Of a stretch of DNA of 13,624 nt, positions 1-6,363 are shown piece after piece (position 1 is the stretch's first letter; each line of letters begins with the position of its first letter). This DNA is from JADLHS01 sp964539515 (lineage in GTDB: Bacteria > Verrucomicrobiota > Verrucomicrobiia > Limisphaerales > JADLHS01), in the NCBI GenBank assembly GCA_964539515.1, contig CAZIJO010000166.1:1-13624 (forward strand), read 5' to 3'. The notes beneath the pieces were generated by a model. The model saw only the letters and a list, made by a program, of their open reading frames with translations, was not told the origin of the DNA and did not search any database. The translations under genes were made by a program, and so were the position numbers.

Positions 1-96
1 AGAGGGCGCGCATCCCTGCCGCCCGGAAAGAACGCTCGCTCGTCCGTCGGGTCACAAACATTTCAACGTTCTGGTTCGTGATGAGCTTTTTCCCGC

Positions 97-138
97 CGGG
101 CTGGAAGCCCGACTCTACGGCAGGCAGGATGCCTGCCG
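97..138. repeat. Paired-hairpin intergenic repeat (REP-like)
   Basis: Two adjacent perfect inverted repeats are visible. The first has a 6-bp stem (CGGGCT 97-102 with AGCCCG 106-111) and a 3-base loop. The second has an 8-bp stem (CGGCAGGC 118-125 with GCCTGCCG 131-138) and a 5-base loop, and is flanked by CTA/CTAC. The two-hairpin layout in a non-coding stretch resembles the interspersed repeats I associate with Verrucomicrobiota and Planctomycetes genomes. Only one copy is present in this window, so the repeat status rests on recognition and not on seeing copies. Confidence 0.5.
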
Positions 139-275
139 CTACAACGACTCTCCCACTTTGCAGCAAGGATAAAGAAGCGATGATGGCCCGCTCTTCGCCG
201 GCCCGCTTTTGCAGGGGTACTGGCCGCAGCAATTGTCTCCCCTTGCAGCAATCCCCGCGATTAGTCGGTGTCAGA

Positions 276-294
276 TCGGAGCGCTGGTCTCCGA
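276..294. repeat. Small inverted repeat
   Basis: TCGGAG (276-281) pairs perfectly with CTCCGA (289-294) around a 7-base loop. It lies in the gene-free left end and is probably another decayed repeat fragment. No function is implied. Confidence 0.35.
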
Positions 295-406
295 CCCGGC
301 TCGGGGCCGGACCGCCAGGCCCCGCGCCGGATCGGGAGATTGCCGCTCCTTTGTCCGCCGACCCGTCTTTGCCGCTGCCGTGGCCGCCCTCAGGCGGATG
401 GGTGAA

Positions 407-446
407 GCAAAGACATCGCGGCCGTCCGCGGGCGCCGATGTTTTGC
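407..446. repeat. Long bulged hairpin upstream of the Dabb gene
   Basis: The left arm GCAAAGACATCG (407-418) pairs with CGATGTTTTGC (436-446) over 11 bp with a single bulged G. The interior is GC-rich and offers an alternative inner stem (GCGG 418-421 with CCGC 426-429). There is no U-tract directly after it, so a classical intrinsic terminator is not supported. It could be a repeat fragment, a transcript-end structure for something to the left, or a structured leader. Confidence 0.4.
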
Positions 447-447
447 C

Positions 448-477
448 TTGCTGGCGGGTGCCGGGGCAGATGACAAT
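448..477 (+). promoter_or_regulatory. Weak promoter-like element before the Dabb gene
   Basis: TTGCTG (448-453) and GACAAT (472-477) are 18 bp apart, and the -10-like hexamer is followed by CCC, as at two stronger candidates in this window. The hexamer ends only 8 bases before the ATG at 486, so a transcript from here would be nearly leaderless. The match is weak and could be chance. Confidence 0.2.
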
Positions 478-485
478 CCCGTCCC

Positions 486-785
486 ATGTTTTCGCACGTT
501 GTCATTTTTTGGACCGATCCGGCGCAGCCCAACGCGATCGAGGAATTGATCGCCGGCGCGAACCAATACCTCAAACCCATCCCGGGCGTGTTGCAATTCC
601 ACGTCGGCCGGATGGTGACCAGCCCCCGGCCCGTCGTGGATCAAAGCTATCAGGTGGCCCTTAACTTGATTTTCCCGAGCAAGCAGGCGCAGGACGATTA
701 CCAGGTGCATCCGTTGCACGTCGAGTTCGTGGAGAAGGTTTTCAAAAAGGTCTGTGTGAAGGTCGTGATCTACGACTTTGCGTAA
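486..785 (+). CDS. Dabb (stress-responsive A/B barrel) domain protein
   Basis: This 99-residue cytosolic protein opens with MFSHVVIFW and continues through a GVLQFHVGR segment to the C-terminal strand VCVKVVIYDF. That is the usual length and pattern of a single Dabb domain, a dimeric alpha+beta barrel related to plant stress-responsive and small polyketide-cyclase-like proteins. Members of the family mostly lack an assigned reaction in bacteria, so no substrate is claimed. The start at 486 fits the family's typical N-terminus (Met-hydrophobic-His-hydrophobic-Val). I see no Shine-Dalgarno sequence before it. The next gene, panC, begins 44 bp downstream; there is no evident metabolic link between the two. 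The family call is firm and the role is unknown. Confidence 0.85.
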   Translation: MFSHVVIFWTDPAQPNAIEELIAGANQYLKPIPGVLQFHVGRMVTSPRPVVDQSYQVALNLIFPSKQAQDDYQVHPLHVEFVEKVFKKVCVKVVIYDFA

Positions 786-829
786 TTTCCAAACTGGCCT
801 GCGGGCCGCGGCTCGCGCATTTTCCCATC

Positions 830-1705
830 ATGCGAATCGTTCGTTCCGCCGTCGTGATGCAGCGGCTGGCCCGTCAATGGCAGCGCCGCGGGGTCCGCGT
901 CGGCTTGGTGCCCACGATGGGCTGCCTGCATGAGGGACATTTGCGTCTGGTGCGGGAAGCGCGTCGGCGCGTCGGCCCTGCCGGCCAGGTCGTCGTCAGC
1001 ATCTACGTCAATCCCACGCAATTCGGACCGCACGAGGATCTGGCCCGTTATCCCCGCGACCTGGCGGGCGATTTGAAACTGTGCCGGCAGGCCGGGGTGG
1101 ACGTTGGATTTGCCCCCAACGATGCGGCGATTTATCCGGGGTGGAACGCCGCCACCGCCGCCAGCCCCACCTTCAGCACCTACGTCGTGGAGGAGCAGCT
1201 GGCGCAACGCATGGAAGGTGCGGCGCGGCCGGCTCATTTCCGCGGGGTGACGACCGTGGTGGCAAAGCTGTTCAACCTGGTTTTGCCCGCGGTGACGGTC
1301 TTCGGCGCGAAAGACTGGCAACAGTCCGCCATCATCAAGCGCATGGTCCGCGACCTCAATTTTCCGGTGAAGGTGGTGGTGGCGCCGACCGTGCGCGCGC
1401 CGGACGGGCTCGCCTTGAGTTCGCGCAACCAATACCTGAACGCGGACCAGCGGGCGCAGGCGGTGATTCTGCATCGTACCCTCCAATTTGCCCGCGCGGC
1501 CGTGCGGCGAAAAGGGCTGCCGGCGGCCGGGCTGAAGGCCGAGTTGAAAAAGTTCATTGCCACCGCACCGCAAGCCCGCCTGGATTACGTGGAGCTGTTC
1601 GATCCCGAAACCCTCGTTCCCGTGGAGGTTGCGGCGCGCGGGACGCATCTGGCGCTGGCGGTCTTCTTCGGCCGGACCCGGCTGATTGACAACGGGCGGC
1701 TGTGA
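830..1705 (+). CDS. panC: Pantothenate synthetase (pantoate--beta-alanine ligase)
   Basis: PanC joins pantoate and beta-alanine, using ATP through a pantoyl-adenylate, to make pantothenate (vitamin B5) for coenzyme A. The 291-residue length is normal. The nucleotidyltransferase signature is present as VPTMGCLHEGH (27-37, with HxGH at 34-37). It is followed by VNPTQF (60-65) for pantoate binding, then GAKDWQQ, the KMSKS-equivalent LALSSRNQYL, and the C-terminal TRLIDN strand. The N-terminal half is the Rossmann-like catalytic domain; the C-terminal part is the lid. The ATG at 830 is chosen because it leaves the usual short lead before the HxGH region. No Shine-Dalgarno sequence is visible. Its stop codon lies 50 bp before the next gene, and no other pantothenate gene is present, so it is not in a pan operon here. 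Confidence 0.97.
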   Translation: MRIVRSAVVMQRLARQWQRRGVRVGLVPTMGCLHEGHLRLVREARRRVGPAGQVVVSIYVNPTQFGPHEDLARYPRDLAGDLKLCRQAGVDVGFAPNDAAIYPGWNAATAASPTFSTYVVEEQLAQRMEGAARPAHFRGVTTVVAKLFNLVLPAVTVFGAKDWQQSAIIKRMVRDLNFPVKVVVAPTVRAPDGLALSSRNQYLNADQRAQAVILHRTLQFARAAVRRKGLPAAGLKAELKKFIATAPQARLDYVELFDPETLVPVEVAARGTHLALAVFFGRTRLIDNGRL

Positions 1706-1741
1706 GCCATGAAAAGATTGATGTGCGCCGTCACGAACGGT

Positions 1742-1746
1742 CAGGA
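1742..1746 (+). promoter_or_regulatory. Ribosome binding site that sets the DUF192 start
   Basis: CAGGA lies 9 bases before the ATG at 1756. It favours that start over an in-frame GTG at 1702, which would add 18 polar residues in front of a lipoprotein signal peptide and overlap the panC stop. Confidence 0.5.
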
Positions 1747-1755
1747 TGCGCCGCA

Positions 1756-2316
1756 ATGAAAGCGATGGGGCGTTGGATTTTGCTGGTGCTGGTGGCGGCG
1801 GGCGCGGTGCTGGGCGGTTGCGGCAAGCCCGCGGCGTCCGCGCCGTCGTCGTCGCCGTCGTCGGTCCCCGGACCGGAGATTGATCCCGTCCGCGGTCATC
1901 GGTTGCACGCCCAACCGCGGCTCCCGACCGTGAAGGTCTGGTTGGGCCGGGAGGAGATGATTGCGGAGGTGGCGCGGGCCCGGGTGGAGATTGCCACCGG
2001 CATGATGTTTCGCACCAACATGCTGGAAAACGAGGCGATGCTCTTCGTGTTCCCGGATGCGGAAATTGGCCCCAAGAATTTCTACATGCGCAACTGCGTC
2101 GTCCCGCTCTCGGCCGCGTACATCACGCCGGACGGGACCATCGCGGAGATCATTGACCTGCAACCGGGGGATGAACGCGGGGTGATGTCCCAAGCGAGCA
2201 ATTTGCAATACGTCCTCGAAGTGCCCCAAGGCTGGTTCACCCGGCACCAGGTGCGCACCGGCATGGTGGTGCGGACGGAACGCGGGTCATTGCGCGAGAC
2301 CTTCATCGGCCGGTGA
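1756..2316 (+). CDS. DUF192 family lipoprotein
   Basis: This is a 186-residue envelope protein. Residues 1-21 form a hydrophobic signal peptide ending in the lipobox LGG-C with Cys22 as the lipid-attachment site. A Ser/Pro/Ala-rich linker (about 24-45) follows. The rest (about 57-175) matches DUF192: a VEIATGMMFR segment (canonical ERxxGLMxR), the AMLFVFPDAE turn, FYMRNCVVPL (canonical FWMKNTxxPL), a DGTIAEI strand and the YVLEVPQGWF ending. DUF192 is a small beta-barrel-like domain found exported in many bacteria. Its molecular function is not established, so none is assigned. The start at 1756 is supported by the CAGGA site and by the signal peptide. The typical Lys-Asn-Thr is changed to Arg-Asn-Cys. 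Neighbours panC and tig give no clear functional hint. Confidence 0.85.
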   Translation: MKAMGRWILLVLVAAGAVLGGCGKPAASAPSSSPSSVPGPEIDPVRGHRLHAQPRLPTVKVWLGREEMIAEVARARVEIATGMMFRTNMLENEAMLFVFPDAEIGPKNFYMRNCVVPLSAAYITPDGTIAEIIDLQPGDERGVMSQASNLQYVLEVPQGWFTRHQVRTGMVVRTERGSLRETFIGR

Positions 2317-2402
2317 GGCCCGGCCCGCCCGCTTCCCGGATGGGCAAAAGGTTGCGGATACCGCTCCGGTGTCCCGCCGGCGTCACTGAACCGAACCCGT
2401 TC

Positions 2403-2431
2403 TTGACGGGCGGGTGCCGCTTCCTTACCCT
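2403..2431 (+). promoter_or_regulatory. Candidate sigma-70 type promoter for tig-ribH
   Basis: TTGACG (2403-2408), a 17-bp spacer and TACCCT (2426-2431) lie in the 183-bp gap between the DUF192 gene and tig. The -35 hexamer is near consensus; the -10 keeps only the first TA and the final T. The predicted transcript would have a leader of roughly 60 bases that includes the GGTGGAAAG ribosome-binding stretch (2482-2490). Confidence 0.45.
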
Positions 2432-2499
2432 CCCCGGCCCGTGGAATCGGGAAAACCCGTCCCGGATTTTTCATTTTCAGCGGTGGAAAGCGCTTTTTT

Positions 2500-3810
2500 A
2501 TGAACGTCACAGTCGAAAACTTGGCCCCGTGCAAGAAACTCATGCGGGTGGAATTGGATGCCGCCGCGGTGGACGCCGCCTTCACCGCCACCGAGAAGGA
2601 TTTTCAGAAGCAGGCCAATCTGCCTGGTTTCCGGCCTGGCAAGGCGCCGATTCCGATGGTGGTTCGCAAATACGAGTCGGACATCAAGGACGAGGTCAAA
2701 CGCAAGCTCATTGGTGACGCGTACCGTAAGGCGCTCGAAGAGCAAAAGCTCGACGTGCTGGGCTACCCGGATATTGAGGAGATTCAATTCGGCCGTGGGC
2801 AGGCGCTGCAATTTGCCGCCACGATCGAGACCCCGCCCGAGTTTCAGCTGCCGGAATACAAGGGGCTGCCGCTAAAACGGGAGGCGAAGGAAGTGTCGGA
2901 GGCCGACGTGGTGCGCGCCTTGGATTTGCTCCGGGAACGGCAGACGAATTTCAAGCCGGTGGAGCGGGCGCTGGCCAACGGGGACATCGCCGTGGTGAAT
3001 TACACCGGCACCAGCGAGGGGCAGCCGCTTACCGCCATTGCGCCGACGGCCAAAGGCATCACCCAGCAGCAGGGATTCTGGGTGGAAATGAAGGCGGATT
3101 CTTTCATCCCCGGTTTCGCCGATCAATTGCTCGGCGCCAAGGCCGGTGACAAACGCACCGTGACCGTGGATTTCCCGGCGGACTTCGTGAACAAGGAGTT
3201 GTCGGGGCGCAAGGGCGTTTACGAAGTGGAAGTCGTCGAAGTCCGCGAAAAAGTATTGCCCGCGCTGGATGACACGTTCGCCCGGAGTTTCGAAGCGGAG
3301 AATCTGGAGAAGCTGCGCGAAGGGGTGCGGCGCGATCTGGAAAACGAATTGAAATACAAGCAGAGCAAGGACGCGCGGGCGCAGCTCGTTCGCGGGTTGC
3401 TGGACAAGGTGAATTTCGACCTGCCGGAGAGCTCCGTGGCCAATACCACGCGCAACATCGTCTATAATCTGGTGCAGGAAAACGCCAAGCGCGGTGTGTC
3501 CCGGGACATCATCGAGAAGGAAAAGGATGCGATTTATTCCGCGGCTTCCATGAATGCCAAGGAGCAGGTGAAATTGTCGTTCCTCGTGCAGCGTATCGCG
3601 GAGAAAGAGGAGATCAAAGTCGCACAGGAGGAAGTCATCCGCCGCATTCAGACGCTGGCCGCAATGTATCAAATTCCGCCGGAAAAATTCATCAAGGATC
3701 TGCAGAAACGCAATGGCGTCATCGAGGTTTACGACCAGCTGGCCCATGAGAAGGTCATGGAGTTCCTGGAGAACAACGCCAAGGTCGAGACGGTTCCGGC
3801 CACGGCCTGA
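2500..3810 (+). CDS. tig: Trigger factor (ribosome-bound chaperone and prolyl isomerase)
   Basis: Trigger factor docks at the ribosomal exit tunnel and shields nascent chains. At 436 residues it has the full three-domain length of the family. The N-terminal ribosome-binding domain carries the signature PGFRPGKAP (42-50), whose Gly-Phe-Arg loop contacts protein L23. The FKBP-type prolyl isomerase domain follows (about 150-245), beginning with GDIAVVNYTG and including a long insertion before WVEMKADSFIPGF. The C-terminal helical arms (about 250-430) form the chaperone cradle. The start at 2500 begins with the usual short beta strand (MNVTVENL) and is preceded by GGTGGAAAG 9 bases upstream. The usual downstream partners clpP/clpX are absent; ribH follows after 12 bases, so the two are probably co-transcribed. 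Confidence 0.97.
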   Translation: MNVTVENLAPCKKLMRVELDAAAVDAAFTATEKDFQKQANLPGFRPGKAPIPMVVRKYESDIKDEVKRKLIGDAYRKALEEQKLDVLGYPDIEEIQFGRGQALQFAATIETPPEFQLPEYKGLPLKREAKEVSEADVVRALDLLRERQTNFKPVERALANGDIAVVNYTGTSEGQPLTAIAPTAKGITQQQGFWVEMKADSFIPGFADQLLGAKAGDKRTVTVDFPADFVNKELSGRKGVYEVEVVEVREKVLPALDDTFARSFEAENLEKLREGVRRDLENELKYKQSKDARAQLVRGLLDKVNFDLPESSVANTTRNIVYNLVQENAKRGVSRDIIEKEKDAIYSAASMNAKEQVKLSFLVQRIAEKEEIKVAQEEVIRRIQTLAAMYQIPPEKFIKDLQKRNGVIEVYDQLAHEKVMEFLENNAKVETVPATA

Positions 3811-3822
3811 GGCCGGCGATCC

Positions 3823-4299
3823 ATGCTGCAGCCGGTCAAAAGCACAAAAGCCGGGAAGGCGGTAGGCGCTTTCGCCATTGTGGCGTCCGAATACAACGCC
3901 CGATACGTGGACTCGATGTTACGCGCGGCCCAAGGGGAGCTGAAGCGAGTCCGGGCGAAAGTCCGCGTCGTGCGGGTTCCGGGGGCTTATGAGATTCCGG
4001 TCGTCGTGGCGAAGCTGAGCACCGCCCGTCCGCGGCTGGCGGCGATTATCTGCCTGGGGGTCATTTTGCGGGGTGAAACCACCCACGCCGCCCACATTGG
4101 TGAGGCGGTGAGCCGCGCGCTGATGGAGATTCAGGTTGCGGGGGGCGTGCCGGTGATTCATGAAGTATTGCTCCTGGAGAATGAGTTGCAGGCCAAGGTG
4201 CGCTGCCTCGACCCAAAGCACAACCGGGGTCGGGAGGCCGCCCAAACGGCCCTCAAAATGGCCCGGGTGATGGCCGGCCTGGAGGCAAAACCATTTTGA
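3823..4299 (+). CDS. ribH: 6,7-dimethyl-8-ribityllumazine synthase (divergent)
   Basis: RibH condenses 5-amino-6-ribitylamino-uracil with dihydroxybutanone phosphate in the penultimate step of riboflavin synthesis and assembles as pentamers or 60-mers. The 158 residues show VPGAYEIP (52-59), LGVILRGETTH (78-88) and NRGREAA (134-140). His88, the general acid/base, and Arg127, which binds the phosphate, fall at the same numbers as in Bacillus subtilis RibH. The segment around 113-118 is unusual: the Phe-Gly pair of the common FGVLT motif is His113-Glu114 here. The Phe that stacks on the substrate near residue 22 is Tyr24, and the Phe of GAFEIP is Tyr56. The start at 3823 follows the tig stop by 12 bases, with GAGG 10 bases upstream. 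The other rib genes are not in the window. Confidence 0.92.
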   Translation: MLQPVKSTKAGKAVGAFAIVASEYNARYVDSMLRAAQGELKRVRAKVRVVRVPGAYEIPVVVAKLSTARPRLAAIICLGVILRGETTHAAHIGEAVSRALMEIQVAGGVPVIHEVLLLENELQAKVRCLDPKHNRGREAAQTALKMARVMAGLEAKPF

Positions 4300-4349
4300 A
4301 GGAACGCGATCAGCCGGCGTCAAAGACTTGATGAGCAGGAGTGAATTCT

Positions 4350-4378
4350 GGGGGAGCAAGCTTGCCCCCCGAACGGGG
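4350..4378. repeat. Overlapping, mutually exclusive hairpins
   Basis: GGGGG (4350-4354), a bulged A and the perfect palindrome GCAAGCTTGC (4356-4365) run into a C-tract (4366-4370), giving a long imperfect hairpin. The same C-tract can instead pair with GGGG at 4375-4378 around a GAAC tetraloop. It lies after ribH and before the cupredoxin gene. It may end the ribH transcript, although no U-tract follows, or act as a binding site near the downstream promoter. Confidence 0.4.
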
Positions 4379-4410
4379 ATTGCTAATCTCCCTGCGCTTT
4401 TTATTATAAC
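4362..4410 (+). promoter_or_regulatory. Promoter-like region for the cupredoxin gene
   Basis: Two readings compete. TTGCCC (4362-4367) with TAATCT (4384-4389), spacer 16, is followed by CCC like the tig candidate. TTGCTA (4380-4385) with TATTAT (4402-4407), spacer 16, or with TATAAC (4405-4410), lies in a locally AT-rich patch. A GGA 9 bases before the ATG at 4423 could serve as ribosome binding site. A promoter somewhere here is likely; the exact hexamers are not settled. Confidence 0.4.
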
Positions 4411-4422
4411 GGAATCAAAACT

Positions 4423-5136
4423 ATGAAACTGAATAAAACTCTGGCCTTGGTTGCCAGCTTGACCACCACGTTGCAGCTGGCGACGGCGGGCAATATTACC
4501 GGCAAAGTCACCCTCAAAGGGACGCCGCCCGCGGAAAAGGAAATCACCGGGATTACCGATGCGGCCTGCTCCGCTGCCCACCCGACGCCGATGAAAACGC
4601 GCTTTTACGTGGTGGGCGCCGGCGGTGAGCTGGCGGATACGGTGGTGATGCTCAAGGGTATCACTGGCAAATCCACGGGGGCCGCTGCCGCCCCGTTGCA
4701 GATTGACCAGAAGGGCTGCGAGTACATTCCGTACGTGGGTGCGGTGCAAACCGGCCAAAAGATCGCCGTCAAAAATTCCGATCCGACCATGCACAACGTC
4801 CATCCCACCCCCGCCAACACTGCCGGTGGGAACAAGGAGGATAACAAGGCGCAGTTTGCCGGCGCCGCCGATCTCGTCTTTGCTTTTCCTGCCGCGGAGA
4901 ACTTCCTCCGCTTCAAGTGCGACGTGCATCCGTGGATGTTTTCCTACATCACCGTCGTGGATCACCCTTACTTCGCCGTGACCGGCAAGGATGGCACGTT
5001 CACGATCAAAGACGTCCCGGCCGGAAAGTATAAGATCGTGGCCCTGCACCGCAAAGCCGCGCCCACCGGGGCGGAACAGGACATCGAGGTGACGGCGGAC
5101 GGCGCGAAGACGGACTTCACGCTGGAAGTGAAGTAA
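4423..5136 (+). CDS. Exported cupredoxin-like copper protein with carboxypeptidase-regulatory-type C-terminus
   Basis: This is a 237-residue exported protein. Residues 1-22 form a Sec signal peptide ending TAG, so the mature protein acts in the periplasm. A beta strand NITGKVTLKG (24-33) opens the fold. The central part carries a type 1 copper-site pattern: NSDPTMHNVHP with His124 and His127, then FKCDVHPWM with Cys166, His169 and Met172. This is the His/Cys-x2-His-x2-Met spacing of plastocyanin-like sites. Cys49 and Cys99 could form a disulfide. The end (187-237, DGTFTIKDVPAGKYKIVALH onward) resembles a carboxypeptidase regulatory-like beta sandwich. It has its own promoter region and a strong terminator, but sits directly before ctaA-ctaB and the cox operon. 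Roles as electron donor to the oxidase or as a copper carrier are inferences. Related proteins are often annotated as methylamine-utilization or plastocyanin-like; no amine-oxidation genes are present here. Confidence 0.8.
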   Translation: MKLNKTLALVASLTTTLQLATAGNITGKVTLKGTPPAEKEITGITDAACSAAHPTPMKTRFYVVGAGGELADTVVMLKGITGKSTGAAAAPLQIDQKGCEYIPYVGAVQTGQKIAVKNSDPTMHNVHPTPANTAGGNKEDNKAQFAGAADLVFAFPAAENFLRFKCDVHPWMFSYITVVDHPYFAVTGKDGTFTIKDVPAGKYKIVALHRKAAPTGAEQDIEVTADGAKTDFTLEVK

Positions 5137-5152
5137 TCGGTTCGAGTTTCGG

Positions 5153-5193
5153 AAAACCGCTGCGGCTGGGAGAGTCGCAGCGGTTTTCGTTTT
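5153..5193 (+). terminator. Rho-independent terminator after the cupredoxin gene
   Basis: AAAACCGCTGCG (5153-5164) pairs perfectly with CGCAGCGGTTTT (5176-5187), a 12-bp stem with an 11-base loop. T-rich sequence follows (TTTTCGTTTT through 5193). It begins 16 bases after the stop at 5136. It separates the cupredoxin transcript from ctaA, and its A/T ends could allow some activity in the other direction. Confidence 0.88.
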
Positions 5194-5223
5194 CCCGCTG
5201 AGCCCCCTTGATTGATTTGCCCA

Positions 5224-6363
5224 ATGCCTGAACCCGGTTTTAATCGCTGGCGGCACCGTTTTGCCGTCCTGACGGCGCTCGCGACGCTGGCGCTGCTTGG
5301 CGTGGGCGGACTTGTCACCAGCCACGGGGTGGGCATGGCGGTGCCGGACTGGCCGAACACGTACGGCTACAACATGTTTTTGTTCCCGCCCTCGAAGTGG
5401 GTCGGCGGAATTTTCTATGAGCATTCCCACCGGCTGGTGGCTTCCGGCGTGGGGCTCTTGACGGCGATCCTCGCGGCCTGGCTTTGGTTTGCGGAGTCAC
5501 GCCGCTGGTTGCGTTGGCTGGGTGTGATCGCATTTTTCGCCGTGGTGTTGCAGGGCGTGTTGGGCGGGTTGCGCGTGGTGCTGTTCAAGGATCAGATCGG
5601 GATATTCCATGCGGCGCTGGCCCAACTTTTCTTTGCGCTCGTGTGCGCCCTGGCCTTATTCACGAGCCGCTGGTGGCTGGAGCGCGGGGTGCCGCACGGA
5701 GGCGATGCCCATCAAACTGCCGAACGCTCCCGCGCCGGGATCCGTGCTTCCTGGCGCTGGTGGTTTCTGGCCACCACGATCCTGATTTTCCTGCAGCTGG
5801 TCGTGGGGGCCACGATGCGGCATCAGCACGCGGGGCTGGCGATACCCGACTTCCCGCTGGCTTACGGCAAGCTCTGGCCGGCCATGGATGCGGCCGCAGT
5901 GGCGGCTTACAATGCCGGGCGCCTCGAGGTGACGACCGCGAATCCAATCACGGCGGCGCAGATCGCTTTGCAAATGGCCCATCGGTTGATGGCGCTAGCG
6001 ATATTGGTTGGCGCAGGGGTGCTGGCGTGGCAGACAAGGCAAAGGCGATCGGATGCGGCTCTCGGCGACAGCAATAAGCCGCGGCCAAATCACGGCGCGG
6101 CCGGGTCATTGCGCCGCCTCTCATTTTTCTGGCTGGGATTGATCATCGTCCAAGCCGGGCTCGGGGCGTGGACCATCTGGTCCCAGAAGGCGGCGGACGT
6201 CGCGACGGCCCATGTGCTGGTGGGCGCACTTTCGCTCGTGACAGGCGTGTTCGGATGCCTTATTTGTTTCCGCCATCCGGCTGGAATTGCAAGCGTCGCT
6301 GTCATTGCTACTTCCGCCGCCGCGCAACCAGCAACGCGGCTTTCCGCCATGCTGACACTGTGA
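5224..6363 (+). CDS. ctaA: Haem A synthase (COX15/CtaA family)
   Basis: CtaA oxidises the C8 methyl of haem O to a formyl group, giving haem A for the oxidase. The 379-residue membrane protein shows two homologous four-helix halves. In the first, the segment VTSHGVGMAVPDWP (31-44) is followed by EHSHR (66-70) and FHAALAQ (128-134). The second has ATMRHQHAGLAIPDFP (196-211), MAHR (251-254) and TAHVLVGA (328-335). The haem-binding histidines are the conserved ones around 67/69, 129, 253 and 330. The cysteine pair of the Bacillus extracellular loop is absent, as in the mitochondrial/proteobacterial type. The ATG at 5224 is preferred over an in-frame TTG at 5212; neither has a clear ribosome binding site. 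The tail after about 350 is variable. It overlaps ctaB by four bases. Confidence 0.95.
   Translation: MPEPGFNRWRHRFAVLTALATLALLGVGGLVTSHGVGMAVPDWPNTYGYNMFLFPPSKWVGGIFYEHSHRLVASGVGLLTAILAAWLWFAESRRWLRWLGVIAFFAVVLQGVLGGLRVVLFKDQIGIFHAALAQLFFALVCALALFTSRWWLERGVPHGGDAHQTAERSRAGIRASWRWWFLATTILIFLQLVVGATMRHQHAGLAIPDFPLAYGKLWPAMDAAAVAAYNAGRLEVTTANPITAAQIALQMAHRLMALAILVGAGVLAWQTRQRRSDAALGDSNKPRPNHGAAGSLRRLSFFWLGLIIVQAGLGAWTIWSQKAADVATAHVLVGALSLVTGVFGCLICFRHPAGIASVAVIATSAAAQPATRLSAMLTL

Larger units (their letters stand above)
1..485. other. Gene-free left end rich in inverted repeats
   Basis: I see no supportable gene here. Open frames exist on both strands, but their translations are rich in Arg, Pro and Gly, resemble no family I know, and run through inverted repeats. 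The stretch contains a tandem pair of hairpins (97-138), a smaller one (276-294) and a longer bulged one (407-446), described separately. It is best read as intergenic DNA carrying old repeat elements between an unseen gene to the left and the Dabb gene at 486. Confidence 0.6.

Noticed and set aside
78..473. A 131-codon + strand frame in the left end
   Set aside because: It runs through the double hairpin repeat, has Pro/Arg/Gly-rich composition and no recognisable domain; its start has no supporting signal.
209..664. A 151-codon + strand frame overlapping the Dabb gene
   Set aside because: It overlaps most of a recognised gene in another frame and has no family features.
770..1756. A 328-codon minus-strand frame antisense to panC
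   Set aside because: panC is unmistakable on the + strand; the antisense product shows only compositional bias.
3919..5430. A 503-codon minus-strand frame antisense to ribH, the cupredoxin gene and the start of ctaA
   Set aside because: It crosses a strong terminator and three real genes, and its low-complexity Arg/Gly/His composition matches no family.
6168..6359. N-terminal extension of ctaB reading back into ctaA
   Set aside because: The added residues are out-of-frame ctaA sequence; the GTG at 6360 gives the normal CtaB N-terminus.
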